A stretch of 64,000 nt of DNA from Streptomyces ruber (GCF_014648075.1 NZ_BMQK01000002.1:248001-312000), one strand, 5' to 3'; counted from the stretch's first letter, positions 1 to 10,456 are shown. Numbers and translations: made by a program. The notes: generated by a model not told the origin, from the sequence alone.

Positions 1-442
1 CGGTGCCCAGCCGGTGACCGTCGCCGGTGGTGATCGGCGCGGCGGCGTAGAACCGTATCCCCAACTCGCCCGTGACCAGGGGATGGTGCGCGGCGACGGG
101 GTCGAGGAGGGTGTCGGGGATCACCAGCGCGCCGTCACGCCGGACGGCCGAGGCGCACAGCCCCGGGACCCGGTCGACCTCCTCGATCCCTTTCAGTCCC
201 TCCAGACCGTGCGCGGCCTTGAACCGGACGCGGTCGGTGTCCACGATCGTGACCGTGGCCGCGGGGGCGTCGAGCAGCCGGGCGGCCAACGCGGCCACCC
301 GGTCGAACGCGCCGTCCGGCGGCGTGTCGAGGATGTCGTAACGCCGCACCGCCGCGATCCGCTCCCGCTCCGCCCGGTCGTCCGGTTCCGCCCGGCGGCG
401 CCGGGCGGCCGGAGGGCCGGCCGCCGATGCGTGCTGGGTCAA
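1..442 (-). CDS. GAF-domain sensor protein (partial, cut by window start)
   Basis: Reading from a TTG at 442 (a GAGAGGGGG ribosome site lies just upstream), the frame stays open to the window edge. The visible 147 residues begin with a basic stretch, then ERERIAAVRRYDILDTPP, the usual entry to a GAF domain in actinobacterial sensors. A typical GAF core follows with conserved TVTIVDTDRVRFKAAHGL and FYAAAPI segments. Proteins starting like this often continue into a SpoIIE phosphatase, histidine kinase or ANTAR output domain, but the output end is outside the window. It lies 58 bp downstream of the STAS gene on the same strand and is probably the last visible member of that operon. The GAF assignment is firm; the overall function is unknown. 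Confidence 0.75.
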   Translation of the reverse strand, partial: MTQHASAAGPPAARRRRAEPDDRAERERIAAVRRYDILDTPPDGAFDRVAALAARLLDAPAATVTIVDTDRVRFKAAHGLEGLKGIEEVDRVPGLCASAVRRDGALVIPDTLLDPVAAHHPLVTGELGIRFYAAAPITTGDGHRLGT

Positions 443-500
443 CGGATCCCCCTCTCTCCGCGCCGGAGCGCCGTCCGCCGACCGGAACGGGAGGGCCGGG

Positions 501-818
501 TCATCGCCCGTCGGCCCCGGAGCCGTCACGGCCCAGGCCGTGCACGGTGGTGAGGTCGGCGAGCCCGGATATCGTGAGGACGGACTCCAGGACGGGCGTC
601 GCGATGAGTTCCAGGCGGTCCGCGTGGGCGAACAGCACGTTCAGCCCCGCGCTGTCGAGGTACTCCACCTCGCTCAGATCGAGGACGAGAGGTCCGGACA
701 CGCTGTCGAGAGCCTCGGTGAGGCTGCCGATGTTGCTCATGTCGATCTCGCCGACGGCCGTCAGCAGCTGGGTGCCGTCCGGACGCCTGCCGGGGGTGAG
801 AGTGAGCTGGGTGGTCAT
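501..818 (-). CDS. STAS-domain anti-sigma factor antagonist
   Basis: A 105-residue protein with one STAS domain. The phosphorylation-site region reads [18 protein letters not shown], where the serine of the DSAGL motif is the residue phosphorylated by RsbW-type kinases in the SpoIIAA/RsbV family. Such proteins, when unphosphorylated, bind an anti-sigma factor and free its sigma factor. The ATG at 818 overlaps the TGA of the upstream hybrid kinase by one base (TGATG), implying translational coupling. The upstream protein carries both a SpoIIE phosphatase and a HATPase kinase-like domain, so this STAS protein is its likely substrate. Cytoplasmic. Which sigma factor is controlled cannot be told from the sequence. 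Confidence 0.88.
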   Translation of the reverse strand: MTTQLTLTPGRRPDGTQLLTAVGEIDMSNIGSLTEALDSVSGPLVLDLSEVEYLDSAGLNVLFAHADRLELIATPVLESVLTISGLADLTTVHGLGRDGSGADGR

Positions 819-3800
819 CAGGCGATCCTCGTGTGCATGTCGACGGTGGTGCCGGACGGGCCGGGAACGATGGTGACCTGCTGCATCATGGCCCGCATGA
901 GGGCCACGCCACGGCCTCGGTGGGCGTTGAGCTCGGGCTGCGGGGTCTTCCACCGGCCGGTGTCGGCGACGATGAGGTGCAGATCGTCGGCGAACGCCTC
1001 GGCGCGCAGCCGGACGGTCTCGCCCGGGGCGTGCCGATGGCCGTGCTCGATGGCGTTGGCGCAGGCCTCCCCGACGGCGACGAGGATGTCCTGCACCTTG
1101 TTCGCCGGCAGGTCGCACTGGCCCAGCCAGCTGCGCAGGGCCTTGCGCACGGGCGCGAGCTGCGACGACTCGGCGGGGAAGGTCATGTCCAGCGGGGCCG
1201 GGTGGCGGTACAGCAGCAGGGCGACGTCGTCGTCGTACCCGTCCGCGGGCGCCAGCCGGCTCATCACGTAGGTGGCGAGCTCGTCGACGGCCTCCAGACG
1301 GCCCTGCTGCACGGCCTCGCTGGCCTGGTTGATGCCGACCTCGAGCGACCGCCGGCGGCGTTCGACGAGACCGTCGGTGTACAGCAGCAGCGTGGCGCGG
1401 GCCGGCAGCGTGCACTGGCCCTCCGGGCGCACCCGGCCGGGCCGTACGGCGAGCGGCAGCGACCGCCCGTCGTCCAGCAGCTGTTTGGAGCCGTCGGGCC
1501 GGACGAGGATGCCCGGCGGATGCCCGGCACTGGAGTAGGTCAGCTCCCCGGTCTCGGGGTTGAGGACGCCGCAGAAGACGGTGGTGCAGACGGCTCCGGG
1601 GATGCCGGCGGCGAAGTGGTCCAGGGCCATCAGCGTCTGGGAGGGACTCGCGTCCTGCAGCAGCAGGGCACGGCAGGCACTGCGGAGCTGCCCCATCACG
1701 GTGGCCGCCTCCAGACCGCGTCCGACGCAGTCGCCGACGACGATGCCGATCCGGCCGTCGGGCAGGGTCACCGTGTCGTACCAGTCGCCGCCGACCTCCA
1801 GGGGGCGGGTGGCGGGCTCGTAGCGCACGGCGAAGCCCTCGGGGAGCCGGGACGGGCCGAGGATGGCGCGCTGCAGGGCGATCGCCGTCTCGCGCTGCTG
1901 GTCGATCTGGTGCGCGCGGACCAGTCCCTGCGCGAGGTGACCGGCCAGCAGTGACAGCAGCAGCTGGTCCTCGTCGGTGAAGGGCCGGTGCTCGCCCAGG
2001 TCGAGCCAGAGGGCCAGCGGACCGTCCGGGTGCTCCAGGAGCACACCGGCCCCGGTGGCGTCGGAGACCGGGGTGAGGGACGGCTGCTCGCGCAGGCCCG
2101 TCAGCGACGCGCGACGCCCGGCGGGCAGGTCCGCCCAGACCGGCTGCCCGTCGGTGGAGGTCAGCCGCGGTGCGTCGCCCCCGTCGAAGACGGCGGCGAG
2201 GACACCGCGGGCGTTCCACAGGTTCCTCAGTTCGCCCAGTGCCCCCGACAGCGCCCCGGACAGGCTGGTGGCCTGGGACAGGGCCGTGCTCAGCGCGGCC
2301 CGCGCGGTCTCGCGCTGGACGGCGTAGTGCTCGGCGGTGACGTCGCGGAAGGTGCCCACGGTGACCCGGCGGCCGGTGACGGGGTCCTCGGCGTCGTTGA
2401 ACGCGGCCGTCACCCACAGCCGGTGCCCGTCCTGGTGGGTGACCGGGATGGTGTACGAGCCCTGGGGGCGGTCGAGGAGCAGGGCGAAGGCCTCACTGAC
2501 CTGCCGGTACGCCTCGGCGTCCGACTCGGGGTCCGGCCACCACGGGTGGACCGGCTGGTAGGGCAGCCCCTCCGGGCCGTAGCCGAGGGTTTCGGTGAAC
2601 GCGGCGTTGATCTCGATGACGGCGCCGTTCTCGTCGCAGACGAAGAACGCCTCCTGCAGGGAGTCGATGAGCGCGGTCCGCCAGCGGGCGTGGTGGCTGC
2701 GCAGCCGCGCCATCTCGACGTTGGCGCGGACCCGGGCGAGGAGCTCGGCGGCGGCGAACGGCTTGACGAGGTAGTCGTCGGCGCCGGCCTGCAGACCCTC
2801 GATGGACGCCTCCTGCCCGGCGCGGGCCGACAGCAGGATGACGGGCACGAAGACGGTGCGCGGGTCGTTGCGCAGCGCCGCCACCATCTGCAGCCCGTCG
2901 AGGCGCGGCATCATCACGTCGCTGACCACCAGGTCCGGCGGGTCGCGCCGGATGGCGTCCAGCGCCTCCGCGCCGTCGGTGACCGAGGTGACGTCGTAAC
3001 CGGCGCCCGTGAGGATGCGGGTGAGGTACTCCCGCATGTCGGTGTTGTCGTCGGCCACCAGCACCCGCGCCCGGACCGCCGGCCCGGGGGTCTCGAGCGC
3101 GGAGCCGCCCGCCTCGGCCGGCGCGGCGGCCGGCGACAGGAGAGCCGCCGCGTCCTCGGCCTTCTCCGCCCTCTCGGCGTTCCCCGTCGCCCCGTCGCTC
3201 TCCGCGCCGCCCGCCCCAGTGGTCGCGGTGGTACCGGTGGTCCCGGTGGTCCCGGCGGTCAGGAACGGGAAGGTGCCCGCGCCGGTGTCCGCCGCCGACG
3301 CGCCCGTACCGGCGCCGGCCCCCCGGTCGTCGGGCAGCCAGCGCAGGGCTTCCTGTACGTAGGGCTCGGCCGCGGAGGCCGCGACGGTGCCCGGGGACAC
3401 CACCGACTCGGCGGGCAGGTGGGCGGCGCCGAAGGGCAGCCGGACGGTGAAGGACGTGCCCTCGCCCTCGACGCTGTCCGCGGTGATCGTGCCACCGTGC
3501 AGGCCGACCAGTTCCCGGACCAGGGCCAGCCCGATCCCGCTGCCCTCGTTGGAGCGGGAGCGGGCGTGCTCGATGCGGTGGAACCGCTCGAACAGCCGGG
3601 GGATCTCCGCCTCGGGCACACCGATGCCGGTGTCGGCCACGGTGACCACGGCCCGGCCGTCCTCGGCACCCACCGTGACGCGGATCGAGCCGTCGAAGGT
3701 GAACTTCAGCGCGTTGCTGAGCAGGTTGAGCACCACCTTCTCCCACATGCCGCGGTCGATGTGGACCGGCTCGTCGAGCGGCGGACAGTCGACGTGGAAG

Positions 3801-5170
3801 GCGAGCCCGGCCCGGTCGATCGCGCTGCGGAAGACGCTGGCCAGCTCGGCGGTGACCGCGGCCAGGTCGACCGGCTCGAAGCCCGCCTGCATCCGGCCGG
3901 CCTCGATGCGGGAGAAGTCCAGGAGCGTGTTGACCAGCTTGCCCAGCCGCAGCCCGTTGCGGTGGATGAGCTCCAGCTCCTGCCGCACCTGCGGGTCCGC
4001 CCCGGCGAGCCGGGTGCGCAGCTCCTCCACCGGCCCCATGATCAGGGTCAGCGGCGTACGGAACTCATGGCTGATGTTGGAGAAGAAGGTGGTCTTGGCC
4101 CGGTCCAGCTCGGCCAGCTCCTCCGCACGGCGCTGCTGGGCCTCGTAGGAGCGGGCGCTGCCGATGCCGGACGCGATGTGCCCGGCCGTCAGCTCGATGA
4201 AGCCGCGGTACCCCTGGTCCAGCGCGCGGTACCGGTTCAGCCCCGCCACCAGGAAGCCGTACGGGGCGCTGCCCTGCTGCAGCAGCGGCACCACCAGCGC
4301 GTGCAGGGGCGGCTCGGACCAGTCGCCCCGGGGCAGTTCGCCGAAGGCCGCGTCGGTGAGCGGTACGAGCATCGCCTCGCCGCGCGCCAGGGCCGCCGCC
4401 GGCCACAGCGCGTCGGGGGAGTCGACCGGCACGAGCGCCGGGGCGGCCGGATGACCGGCGGGCACGCCGGTGGCGCCGACGAGCTGAGCGGCACCGCCGT
4501 CGCCGTCGGCGTCATTGAAGAGATAGGTCAGCGTGAAGGGCAGGTCCCGCCGGTTCCGGGAGAGCTGCCGGTCGGCGAACGACAGCACCTCCTGCTCGGT
4601 GCGGACCACGCTCGGGTCGGAGCCCAGGTGCCGCAGCGTGGCCATCCGGCGCTCGCCGATGACCCGTTCGGTCTCCTCGCTGACCACGCACAGCATGCCG
4701 ACCACGGCGTCGGAGTCGTCGCGCAGCGGGCTGTAGGAGAACGTGTGGTAGCTCTCCTCCGGGTAGCCGGACCGCTCGACGAACAGCAGCAGCCCCTCGT
4801 CCCACGTGGCCTCCTCGGTGCGGAGCACCGTGTCTATCCGCGGGCCGATGTCGCCCCAGATCTCCGCCCACACCTCGCTCGCCGGCCGGCCCAGCGCCCA
4901 CGGGTACTTCCGGCCCAGCGTGTCACGGCGGTAGGCGGCGTTGCAGAAGAAGGTCAGCTCCGGCCCGTACGCCATCCACATGGGGAAACGGGACGACAGC
5001 AGGATGCTCACGGCCGTCTGGAGGCTCTGCGGCCATGTCTCGGGCCGGCCGAGCGGGGTGGCCGCCCAGTCCACCTCGGCGAGATCCCGGCCGACCTCGC
5101 GATCGGCGTCGAACACGCCGTACCCGGCTGCCGCGGGCACCTCGTGCCCAGCGTCGTCGTAACGCGCCAC
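818..5170 (-). CDS. Multidomain hybrid histidine kinase / receiver / SpoIIE phosphatase / HATPase
   Basis: A 1,450-residue cytoplasmic signalling protein. In order: an N-terminal PAS-like region (about 40-170); a GAF-like region (about 185-345); a histidine-kinase core with [10 protein letters not shown] (His368) and N/G boxes at about 480-560; a Gly/Ala/Thr-rich linker; a receiver domain with VLVADDN and phospho-acceptor Asp751; a PAS domain; a second GAF domain; a SpoIIE/PP2C phosphatase starting near GGDWYDTV with GDCVGRG and [10 protein letters not shown]; and a C-terminal RsbW-like HATPase ([12 protein letters not shown]). The last two modules normally oppose each other on a STAS partner, and a STAS gene overlaps the stop codon. 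I infer that environmental sensing through PAS/GAF and phosphorelay sets the balance between dephosphorylating and phosphorylating that STAS protein. No membrane segment was seen. Confidence 0.9.
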   Translation of the reverse strand: MARYDDAGHEVPAAAGYGVFDADREVGRDLAEVDWAATPLGRPETWPQSLQTAVSILLSSRFPMWMAYGPELTFFCNAAYRRDTLGRKYPWALGRPASEVWAEIWGDIGPRIDTVLRTEEATWDEGLLLFVERSGYPEESYHTFSYSPLRDDSDAVVGMLCVVSEETERVIGERRMATLRHLGSDPSVVRTEQEVLSFADRQLSRNRRDLPFTLTYLFNDADGDGGAAQLVGATGVPAGHPAAPALVPVDSPDALWPAAALARGEAMLVPLTDAAFGELPRGDWSEPPLHALVVPLLQQGSAPYGFLVAGLNRYRALDQGYRGFIELTAGHIASGIGSARSYEAQQRRAEELAELDRAKTTFFSNISHEFRTPLTLIMGPVEELRTRLAGADPQVRQELELIHRNGLRLGKLVNTLLDFSRIEAGRMQAGFEPVDLAAVTAELASVFRSAIDRAGLAFHVDCPPLDEPVHIDRGMWEKVVLNLLSNALKFTFDGSIRVTVGAEDGRAVVTVADTGIGVPEAEIPRLFERFHRIEHARSRSNEGSGIGLALVRELVGLHGGTITADSVEGEGTSFTVRLPFGAAHLPAESVVSPGTVAASAAEPYVQEALRWLPDDRGAGAGTGASAADTGAGTFPFLTAGTTGTTGTTATTGAGGAESDGATGNAERAEKAEDAAALLSPAAAPAEAGGSALETPGPAVRARVLVADDNTDMREYLTRILTGAGYDVTSVTDGAEALDAIRRDPPDLVVSDVMMPRLDGLQMVAALRNDPRTVFVPVILLSARAGQEASIEGLQAGADDYLVKPFAAAELLARVRANVEMARLRSHHARWRTALIDSLQEAFFVCDENGAVIEINAAFTETLGYGPEGLPYQPVHPWWPDPESDAEAYRQVSEAFALLLDRPQGSYTIPVTHQDGHRLWVTAAFNDAEDPVTGRRVTVGTFRDVTAEHYAVQRETARAALSTALSQATSLSGALSGALGELRNLWNARGVLAAVFDGGDAPRLTSTDGQPVWADLPAGRRASLTGLREQPSLTPVSDATGAGVLLEHPDGPLALWLDLGEHRPFTDEDQLLLSLLAGHLAQGLVRAHQIDQQRETAIALQRAILGPSRLPEGFAVRYEPATRPLEVGGDWYDTVTLPDGRIGIVVGDCVGRGLEAATVMGQLRSACRALLLQDASPSQTLMALDHFAAGIPGAVCTTVFCGVLNPETGELTYSSAGHPPGILVRPDGSKQLLDDGRSLPLAVRPGRVRPEGQCTLPARATLLLYTDGLVERRRRSLEVGINQASEAVQQGRLEAVDELATYVMSRLAPADGYDDDVALLLYRHPAPLDMTFPAESSQLAPVRKALRSWLGQCDLPANKVQDILVAVGEACANAIEHGHRHAPGETVRLRAEAFADDLHLIVADTGRWKTPQPELNAHRGRGVALMRAMMQQVTIVPGPSGTTVDMHTRIA

Positions 5171-5484
5171 GCCACACCCTTCCGCTCGTGACGGGCCACC
5201 CCCCGCGGGCCGTCACCCGTGCCGATCACGCACGTGGGCAGCGCGGCAGGCCGGTGAGCATCGGCACGCTTCTTCGGGCGACCCGTGTGCGGTTCCTGCG
5301 AGTACGGGCCTCCCGCTGAGTCCCGGTGCTGCTCTATGCGAGCTGTTGCGACTTCGTAGGATAAGCCAACCACTCGGGAATTCCGCAGGCAGGGCATGAG
5401 GCCGGAGCCGCGCAGTGGGAACGGGGAGGAGGGGGAGGAGAGCGCGTGCGGCACGTTCCGCTCCGTCACGAACCGCACACACGG

Positions 5485-5561
5485 CACACCCGCCGCATAC
5501 TTGCAGCACACCCGCCGCGTACACACAGCACACCTGCCGCACGACACAGCACACCCGCCGC
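5485..5561. repeat. Four direct copies of CACACCCGCCGC, 21-22 bp apart
   Basis: Copies start at 5485, 5507, 5529 (one C-to-T change) and 5550. The period of two helical turns is very regular. The array sits in the 403-bp divergent gap between the hybrid kinase (start 5170) and the plus-strand STAS gene (start 5574) and ends 13 bp before the latter, so it overlaps the probable leader or promoter. It could be an array of regulator sites or simply a slippage repeat. No confident promoter boxes were found in the rest of the gap. Confidence 0.7.
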
Positions 5562-5573
5562 ACAGGAGACACG

Positions 5574-5936
5574 GTGACCGACATAGAGGGCACTCTGGCC
5601 ATCACCCGACAGCACCATCCCGCGGGGCCGGTCGTGCTGAGCGTGGCCGGGGAGCTGGACCACTACACCGCCCCCAGCCTCACCCAGGCCGTCGGAGAGG
5701 TCCCGTTCGGCCCGGACACGGACGTCGTCCTCGACCTGTCGGGTATGGAGTACTGCGACTCCACGGGCCTGACCGTCATCATCACGGCCTACCACCGCGC
5801 CGAGTCCGCGGGCTCGTCCTTCGCGGTCGCGGGCCTCCTGCCGGCCATGGACCGGGTCTTCCGCGTGGTGGGGCTGGACCAGGTGTTCACGCTGTTCGGC
5901 AGTGCGGAGGAAGCGGTCGAGGCATTGACGGGGTGA
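5574..5936 (+). CDS. STAS-domain anti-sigma factor antagonist
   Basis: A 120-residue STAS protein read from the GTG at 5574, chosen because AGGAG lies 8 bp upstream and because the residues before it are low-complexity. The phosphosite loop is LDLSGMEYCDSTGLTVII, with the conserved DST/SGL motif carrying the regulatory serine/threonine. It belongs to the SpoIIAA/RsbV/BldG-like family, whose unphosphorylated form sequesters an anti-sigma factor. It is transcribed divergently from the kinase/phosphatase operon, which already has its own STAS protein. It may be a second substrate of that system or act with an anti-sigma factor elsewhere. The gene ends in a convergent 175-bp gap before brxHI. Confidence 0.88.
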   Translation: MTDIEGTLAITRQHHPAGPVVLSVAGELDHYTAPSLTQAVGEVPFGPDTDVVLDLSGMEYCDSTGLTVIITAYHRAESAGSSFAVAGLLPAMDRVFRVVGLDQVFTLFGSAEEAVEALTG

Positions 5937-6112
5937 GCGCTCGCCCGAGTGGGTGCTTTCGACCCGCCCGCCCCGCGACCGCTTGCGCGGGCCGGGCATC
6001 GGCCGTCGCGGTGATGTCCGGTCCATGACGGAGTGTGGGTGATCCCGACGGGGCAGCCAGGGGCGTGTGGTCGACTACACGCCGCCTGACGAGCGGTGTT
6101 CGCAGCGGGTCG

Positions 6113-8254
6113 TCATCCGGCCCGTCCGGTCCGGAACAGCACGGGGTCCCGCAGTACGGTTCGGGCGCCGTCGAAGTCGGCGAGCCGGGCGGCGACCGTC
6201 GCCACCGCGAGGTGCTGCGGCAGCGCGGCGGAGAACTTCAGTCCGTGCACCGCGCGGTGATCGACGTCCGGAAGAACGAGGGCGGCGCTCTCGTCGGCAG
6301 CGGAGTCCCGCGCCGCACGCCACATGTCGTACGTCAGATCCTCGCGCAGACGCAGACAGCAGTCCGTCGGCCGCTGCACCGGGTCGGTGACCGCCGGCAG
6401 CGCCGCGGCCAGCGTCGCATTGGCGCGGTGACCGGCCCAGGTCCACCAGCGCACGTCGTCGCCGACCCGGGAGATCAGCGTCCCGCCGGGCCGGACCATG
6501 TCCGGTGCATCGCCCTCCCGCCACCCGGCCAGGCACGCCTCCGCGCGGCGGGTCAGCGACACCGGAGGGTCGGCACCGAGCAGCACCTCACGCATCGCAC
6601 GCGTCAGGGCGTACGACAGACCGAGTACAGACCCACTGGTCCACTTGGCGATGCCGCCGCTGTCGGCCGGCTCGACGAAGACGCGTCGGCGTGTCCAGTC
6701 GATGTACGTGACCTGCCAGCTGCGACCGGCGAGCAGCAGCCGCCGGGGTCCCGCCCGCTCCTCGGTCAGGACGGAAGGGTCCGTCTGACCGATCTCCGTG
6801 CGCCCGGCGAACACGGTGAACTGCGGAGGAGCCGTGAAGGAGGCGGTCAGCTCGATGAAGTGACGGCGGCCGAAACGGCGCTCGGCCTCGGGGCCGATGA
6901 ACAGCATGCCGCCGTCCTCGTCGAGGAAGCCCTCGTCCAGCAGATGGCGCAGTACGGGAGCGGCCGTGCGGTCGAAGGGTGCCAGGCCGTTCCACGTGCC
7001 CGGCCACACCTGATCGCCGAGCTTGTGCTGCTGCAAGGTGGCGGCGAGCAGTTGCTGAGCCACCAGGTGACGCGGTTCCGGTGGCGCCGTCACCGGTTCC
7101 ACCCAGCCTCGCCCCCAGAGCAGCAGCAATCCGGCCGCCTGCAGCAGGGCGTCCTTGCCGGTGGCGAGAAACAGACAGTTGCGGATACTGCCCGGCCGCC
7201 TGCCCGTCCGCCCGATGCGCTGGAGGAAGGAGGCCACGGTGCGTGGCGAGTCGATCTGGATGACACGGTCCAGGTCGCCCACGTCGATACCCAGTTCCAG
7301 GGTGGATGTCGAGACGATGACACAGTCACGCGCCTCGGCGAACGCCTGCTCGGAGCGGGCCCGTTCCTCGGCCGACAGCGAGGCATGCGAGAGGAACACG
7401 GACACCTCGCGGGCCCGCAACGCCGCACCCAGCTCCTCCACCTGGCGCCGCGACTCGCAGAACACCAGCCGTTTCTCGCCCCGGTGCAGAGCGGCGATGA
7501 CCTTGGCGGCGTTGTCGAGGGAACCGACGTAGTCCAGCTCCACTTCACCGGGAGGGGGTCCACCCGGCTTACCAGACGCTGCTGGGGTGTGCTCCGGGGC
7601 GATGACCTGTCCGGGCCGCACCCCCGCTCCGGATCCCTGGAGCCAAGTGAGCAACTGCCGCGGGTTGCCGACGGTCGCCGACAGCCCGATGCGCTGCAGG
7701 GGGCGGCCCGCGATCCGCTGCAGCCGCTCCAGCACGGCGAGCAGATGCCAGCCCCGGTCGTCACCGGCGAAGGCGTGCACCTCGTCCACCACGACCGCCC
7801 GGACGCTCCCCAGCAGACGGCCGTGGTCGGTTTTCACGCCGATGAGCATGGACTCCAGCGACTCGGGCGTGGTGAGCAGGATGTCCGGCGGGTCGGTACG
7901 GATGCGCCGCCGCTGTGACTGCCGAATGTCCCCGTGCCAGAGGGCGGCGCGGCGCCCGAGCCACTGCGCGTAGCCGTCGATACGCGTCACCAGGTTGTTG
8001 AGCAGTGCTTTGAGAGGGCACAGGTACAGCACCGACGTACCGGACCAGCGCTGTTCCGACATGGCCGACAGCAGCGGCAGGCAGGCGGCCTCCGTCTTGC
8101 CGCCAGCGGTCGGGGCGAGCAGTATGGCGTCCTCACCGTCCATCAACGGGTCGATCGCGGCCCGTTGCAGGGGACGCAGATCGGGCCAGCCCAGGGTGTT
8201 CACCACGTGGTGCAGCACGACCGGGTCGAGCCGGCCGACAGGGTCACCCATCAC
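6113..8254 (-). CDS. brxHI: BREX type 2 Lhr-like DEAD/DEAH helicase BrxHI
   Basis: A 713-residue superfamily 2 helicase. Motif I is APTAGGKT (47-54), motif II is DEVH (157-160), motif III is SAT in LSATVGNPRQL, and motifs V/VI appear as TSTLELGIDVGDLD and QRIGRTGRR. The C-terminal part resembles the accessory region of Lhr helicases. In type 2 BREX loci an Lhr-like helicase (brxHI) accompanies brxD and the pgl genes, which matches the order here. The ATG at 8254 follows GAGGGGCGC and lies 9 bp after the brxD stop, so the two are very likely cotranscribed. Its precise role in BREX is not established. The identification rests on motifs plus context. Confidence 0.88.
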   Translation of the reverse strand: MMGDPVGRLDPVVLHHVVNTLGWPDLRPLQRAAIDPLMDGEDAILLAPTAGGKTEAACLPLLSAMSEQRWSGTSVLYLCPLKALLNNLVTRIDGYAQWLGRRAALWHGDIRQSQRRRIRTDPPDILLTTPESLESMLIGVKTDHGRLLGSVRAVVVDEVHAFAGDDRGWHLLAVLERLQRIAGRPLQRIGLSATVGNPRQLLTWLQGSGAGVRPGQVIAPEHTPAASGKPGGPPPGEVELDYVGSLDNAAKVIAALHRGEKRLVFCESRRQVEELGAALRAREVSVFLSHASLSAEERARSEQAFAEARDCVIVSTSTLELGIDVGDLDRVIQIDSPRTVASFLQRIGRTGRRPGSIRNCLFLATGKDALLQAAGLLLLWGRGWVEPVTAPPEPRHLVAQQLLAATLQQHKLGDQVWPGTWNGLAPFDRTAAPVLRHLLDEGFLDEDGGMLFIGPEAERRFGRRHFIELTASFTAPPQFTVFAGRTEIGQTDPSVLTEERAGPRRLLLAGRSWQVTYIDWTRRRVFVEPADSGGIAKWTSGSVLGLSYALTRAMREVLLGADPPVSLTRRAEACLAGWREGDAPDMVRPGGTLISRVGDDVRWWTWAGHRANATLAAALPAVTDPVQRPTDCCLRLREDLTYDMWRAARDSAADESAALVLPDVDHRAVHGLKFSAALPQHLAVATVAARLADFDGARTVLRDPVLFRTGRAG

Positions 8255-8263
8255 ATGCGCCCC

Positions 8264-9604
8264 TCACAGGTCCAGCTCGATGTCGCCCGCCGAAGCCGCG
8301 GGGCCGGCCGCCAGATTCCTCTCGACGTCCGTCAGTTCGCTTCCGGTGACCGTCAGCCGGTAGTGCCGTCGGGGGTCGAAGTCCTCGAACTGGTCGATAC
8401 GGTCCAGGACATCACCGACGAGTTTCTTCAGGAAGAGCCGGGGAGCCACCCCCACCCTGCCGCCGAGTGCACCACCGACGGCCGTGGCGAGGTCGGAGAC
8501 GTAGGCATCGTCCGCGAGGGCGGTGATGCGCTCCGGTGCGTCGGCACCGGCCGCGTACAGATCGCGGATGGTCACTCCCAGGGCCACCAGCGATTCCTCG
8601 GTGAACCCCGGCAGTCGCAACTGCACAGCGCGCGGGTTGTCGAACCGGGGATCGGCGGTGAAATCGGTGGCGAGCCGCTGGGCGAGAGGAGCGAGCCGCT
8701 GGACGCCCTGCGGTCCGTCGTAGAAGGCGGGGGTGCCGGTGATGACCAGGTAGAGGCCGGGGAAGCGGCCCGAGTGGACTTCGTCGATGAGCTGCCGCAA
8801 CGCGTTGAGCGCCTTGTCCCGGGCATCCGACCGGACGCGCTGCAGTGTCTCCACCTCGTCGAGGACGACGAAGAGCCCCCGGTGTCCGGAGTCCCGCAGC
8901 ACCGTCAGCAGCCCCTGGAGGAAGCCGAACGCTCCGAAGTGGTCCAGATCACCGCGGACCCCGGCGGAGCGGCGCGCAGCCGCGGCGACGTGGGGCTGGC
9001 CGCCGAGCCAGGCCAGGACGGCCGCTGCGGTGGCCTCGTCGCCCTGGGCGAGCGCGGAGCGGTAGCCGCGCAGGGCGGTGGCGAAGGACGGGGCGTGCCG
9101 TGACACCTCGGTGAGCCGGGCGGTGAGCAGCCGGTCCACTTCTTCCGCGAGGTCCTCCTCGCCCGCGCCGGCGGCGAGGGCATCTTCCTCCAGCGCGTAG
9201 AACCAGGCGTCCACGACGGGCCTGAGTGCGCTCGGCGGGAAGCTCGCGGTGGCGAGCCGCTCGGTGAGCCGCCGGTAGACGGTCTCCAGCCGGTGCAGGG
9301 GCGTCTCCGTCTCCGAAATCTGGATCTCGGCGACGGCCATGCCCAGCCGCTTGGCCCGTTCCGCCAGCCAGCGGGTGAAGAACGTCTTGCCCGACCCGTA
9401 CTCACCGCGGACCGCTTTGAAGACCGACCCTCCCGAGGCGACCGCCGCCAGTTCGGCGTCGAGCGCGGACTCGAACCGGTCCAGGCCGGTCGCCAGCAGG
9501 TCGAGGCCGCTCTCCGGTACGGCGCCGCGCCGCAGCGCGTCGACGACCGCGCGTCGACGGGCGGCGGAGGCGGGAGAGGCCGGTGAAGGACTGGTCGTAC
9601 TCAC
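8264..9604 (-). CDS. brxD: BREX type 2 ATP-binding protein BrxD
   Basis: A 446-residue P-loop ATPase with Walker A GEYGSGKT (67-74) and Walker B FVVLDEVE (244-251) followed by LQRVRSD, characteristic of the BrxD / DUF2791 family. BrxD proteins are small ATPases found in several BREX types next to the helicase gene. The start is a GTG at 9604, facing the DUF3800 gene across 66 bp that must hold divergent promoters. An internal segment at about 205-220 is rich in Ala and Arg but shows no frameshift. It is likely cytoplasmic and part of the BREX complex, perhaps loading or energising the helicase (inference). Confidence 0.88.
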   Translation of the reverse strand: MSTTSPSPASPASAARRRAVVDALRRGAVPESGLDLLATGLDRFESALDAELAAVASGGSVFKAVRGEYGSGKTFFTRWLAERAKRLGMAVAEIQISETETPLHRLETVYRRLTERLATASFPPSALRPVVDAWFYALEEDALAAGAGEEDLAEEVDRLLTARLTEVSRHAPSFATALRGYRSALAQGDEATAAAVLAWLGGQPHVAAAARRSAGVRGDLDHFGAFGFLQGLLTVLRDSGHRGLFVVLDEVETLQRVRSDARDKALNALRQLIDEVHSGRFPGLYLVITGTPAFYDGPQGVQRLAPLAQRLATDFTADPRFDNPRAVQLRLPGFTEESLVALGVTIRDLYAAGADAPERITALADDAYVSDLATAVGGALGGRVGVAPRLFLKKLVGDVLDRIDQFEDFDPRRHYRLTVTGSELTDVERNLAAGPAASAGDIELDL

Positions 9605-9670
9605 CCCATCAGTCTCTCACTGCACAAGTGTCCGAAGACCGGCCTGCTCACGGCAGCGACGGGCCAACGC

Positions 9671-10456
9671 ATGCATGGCATACACCTGTTGTGTGGAACA
9701 CTCGGCGCCGTGTTGCTGACCTACGTCGATGAGTCGTACGACCGGGACCGCTACTGGATGGTCGCCCTCGTCGTCGCCGAACGGCATCTCCGACCGCTGC
9801 ACCTGGCCCTCGACTCGGTCGTCCGCAAGGCCGCGGACAGCTACCCGGTCGAGGCCGACGCCGAGCTGCACGGTCACGCGCTGGTGCACGCACGGGACGA
9901 CTGGCGGCGCATGGGCGAGAAGGGCAGCAACATGATCCGTGCCCGGATAGGCGTGTACGCGGACGCCATGAAGGCGATCGCCGCACACGATGTAGGCGTG
10001 CTCGTTCGCGGGCTGGACCTGCGGGCGCACCGCTCCTCACCGCCGACGGAGCGGGACGCCGACGCATCGCCCCACCGGATCGTCCTGCGGCATCTGCTGG
10101 AGCAGATCTGCGACCACGTGCAGGCCCGTGACGAGCTGGCCCTGGTGATCGCCGACGAGATCGACGGCGCCGATGACCACCGGCGGCACTTCCGCGACTA
10201 CCAGATCGAGGGAACGGGCGGCAGCCTCAGCAGCACGCTGCCCTGTCTCGTCGACACCATCCACTTCGCGCCGTCGAAGTCGAGCCGTCTGCTGCAGGCC
10301 GCGGACCTGATCGCCTATCTGCACCGCCGGCTGGTCAGCGGCCAGGACGGCGACCCACGGGCCCGCAGGGCCAACGAGAAGCTGTGGTCGTTCGTGGCGC
10401 CGAGCGTCGTCCACCAGCACTGCTTCGTTCCGGAGCACCCACTGCACGACGGCTGA
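9671..10456 (+). CDS. DUF3800 family protein inside the BREX locus
   Basis: A protein of up to 261 residues with the YVDES motif near its start (LTYVDESYDRD) and the later acidic segment VIADEIDG, both typical of DUF3800. This family has a predicted RNase H-like fold and no settled function. The ATG at 9671 gives 13 residues before VLLTYVDES; the GTG at 9710 would start exactly at that segment and may be the true start. It is the only gene on the plus strand among brxHI-brxD-pglZ-pglY, sits between brxD and pglZ, and has its own terminator. It therefore looks like an accessory gene added to the BREX island. A nuclease-like role in defence is only a guess. Confidence 0.75.
   Translation: MHGIHLLCGTLGAVLLTYVDESYDRDRYWMVALVVAERHLRPLHLALDSVVRKAADSYPVEADAELHGHALVHARDDWRRMGEKGSNMIRARIGVYADAMKAIAAHDVGVLVRGLDLRAHRSSPPTERDADASPHRIVLRHLLEQICDHVQARDELALVIADEIDGADDHRRHFRDYQIEGTGGSLSSTLPCLVDTIHFAPSKSSRLLQAADLIAYLHRRLVSGQDGDPRARRANEKLWSFVAPSVVHQHCFVPEHPLHDG

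Noticed and set aside
1988..5191. Long plus-strand open frame of 1,067 codons
   Set aside because: Antisense shadow of the multidomain kinase; composition is Gly/Arg/Val-rich with no domain, as expected in high-GC DNA.
5963..5995. Hairpin after the STAS gene at 5936
   Set aside because: Stem is imperfect in its centre, so it is too weak to list as a terminator.
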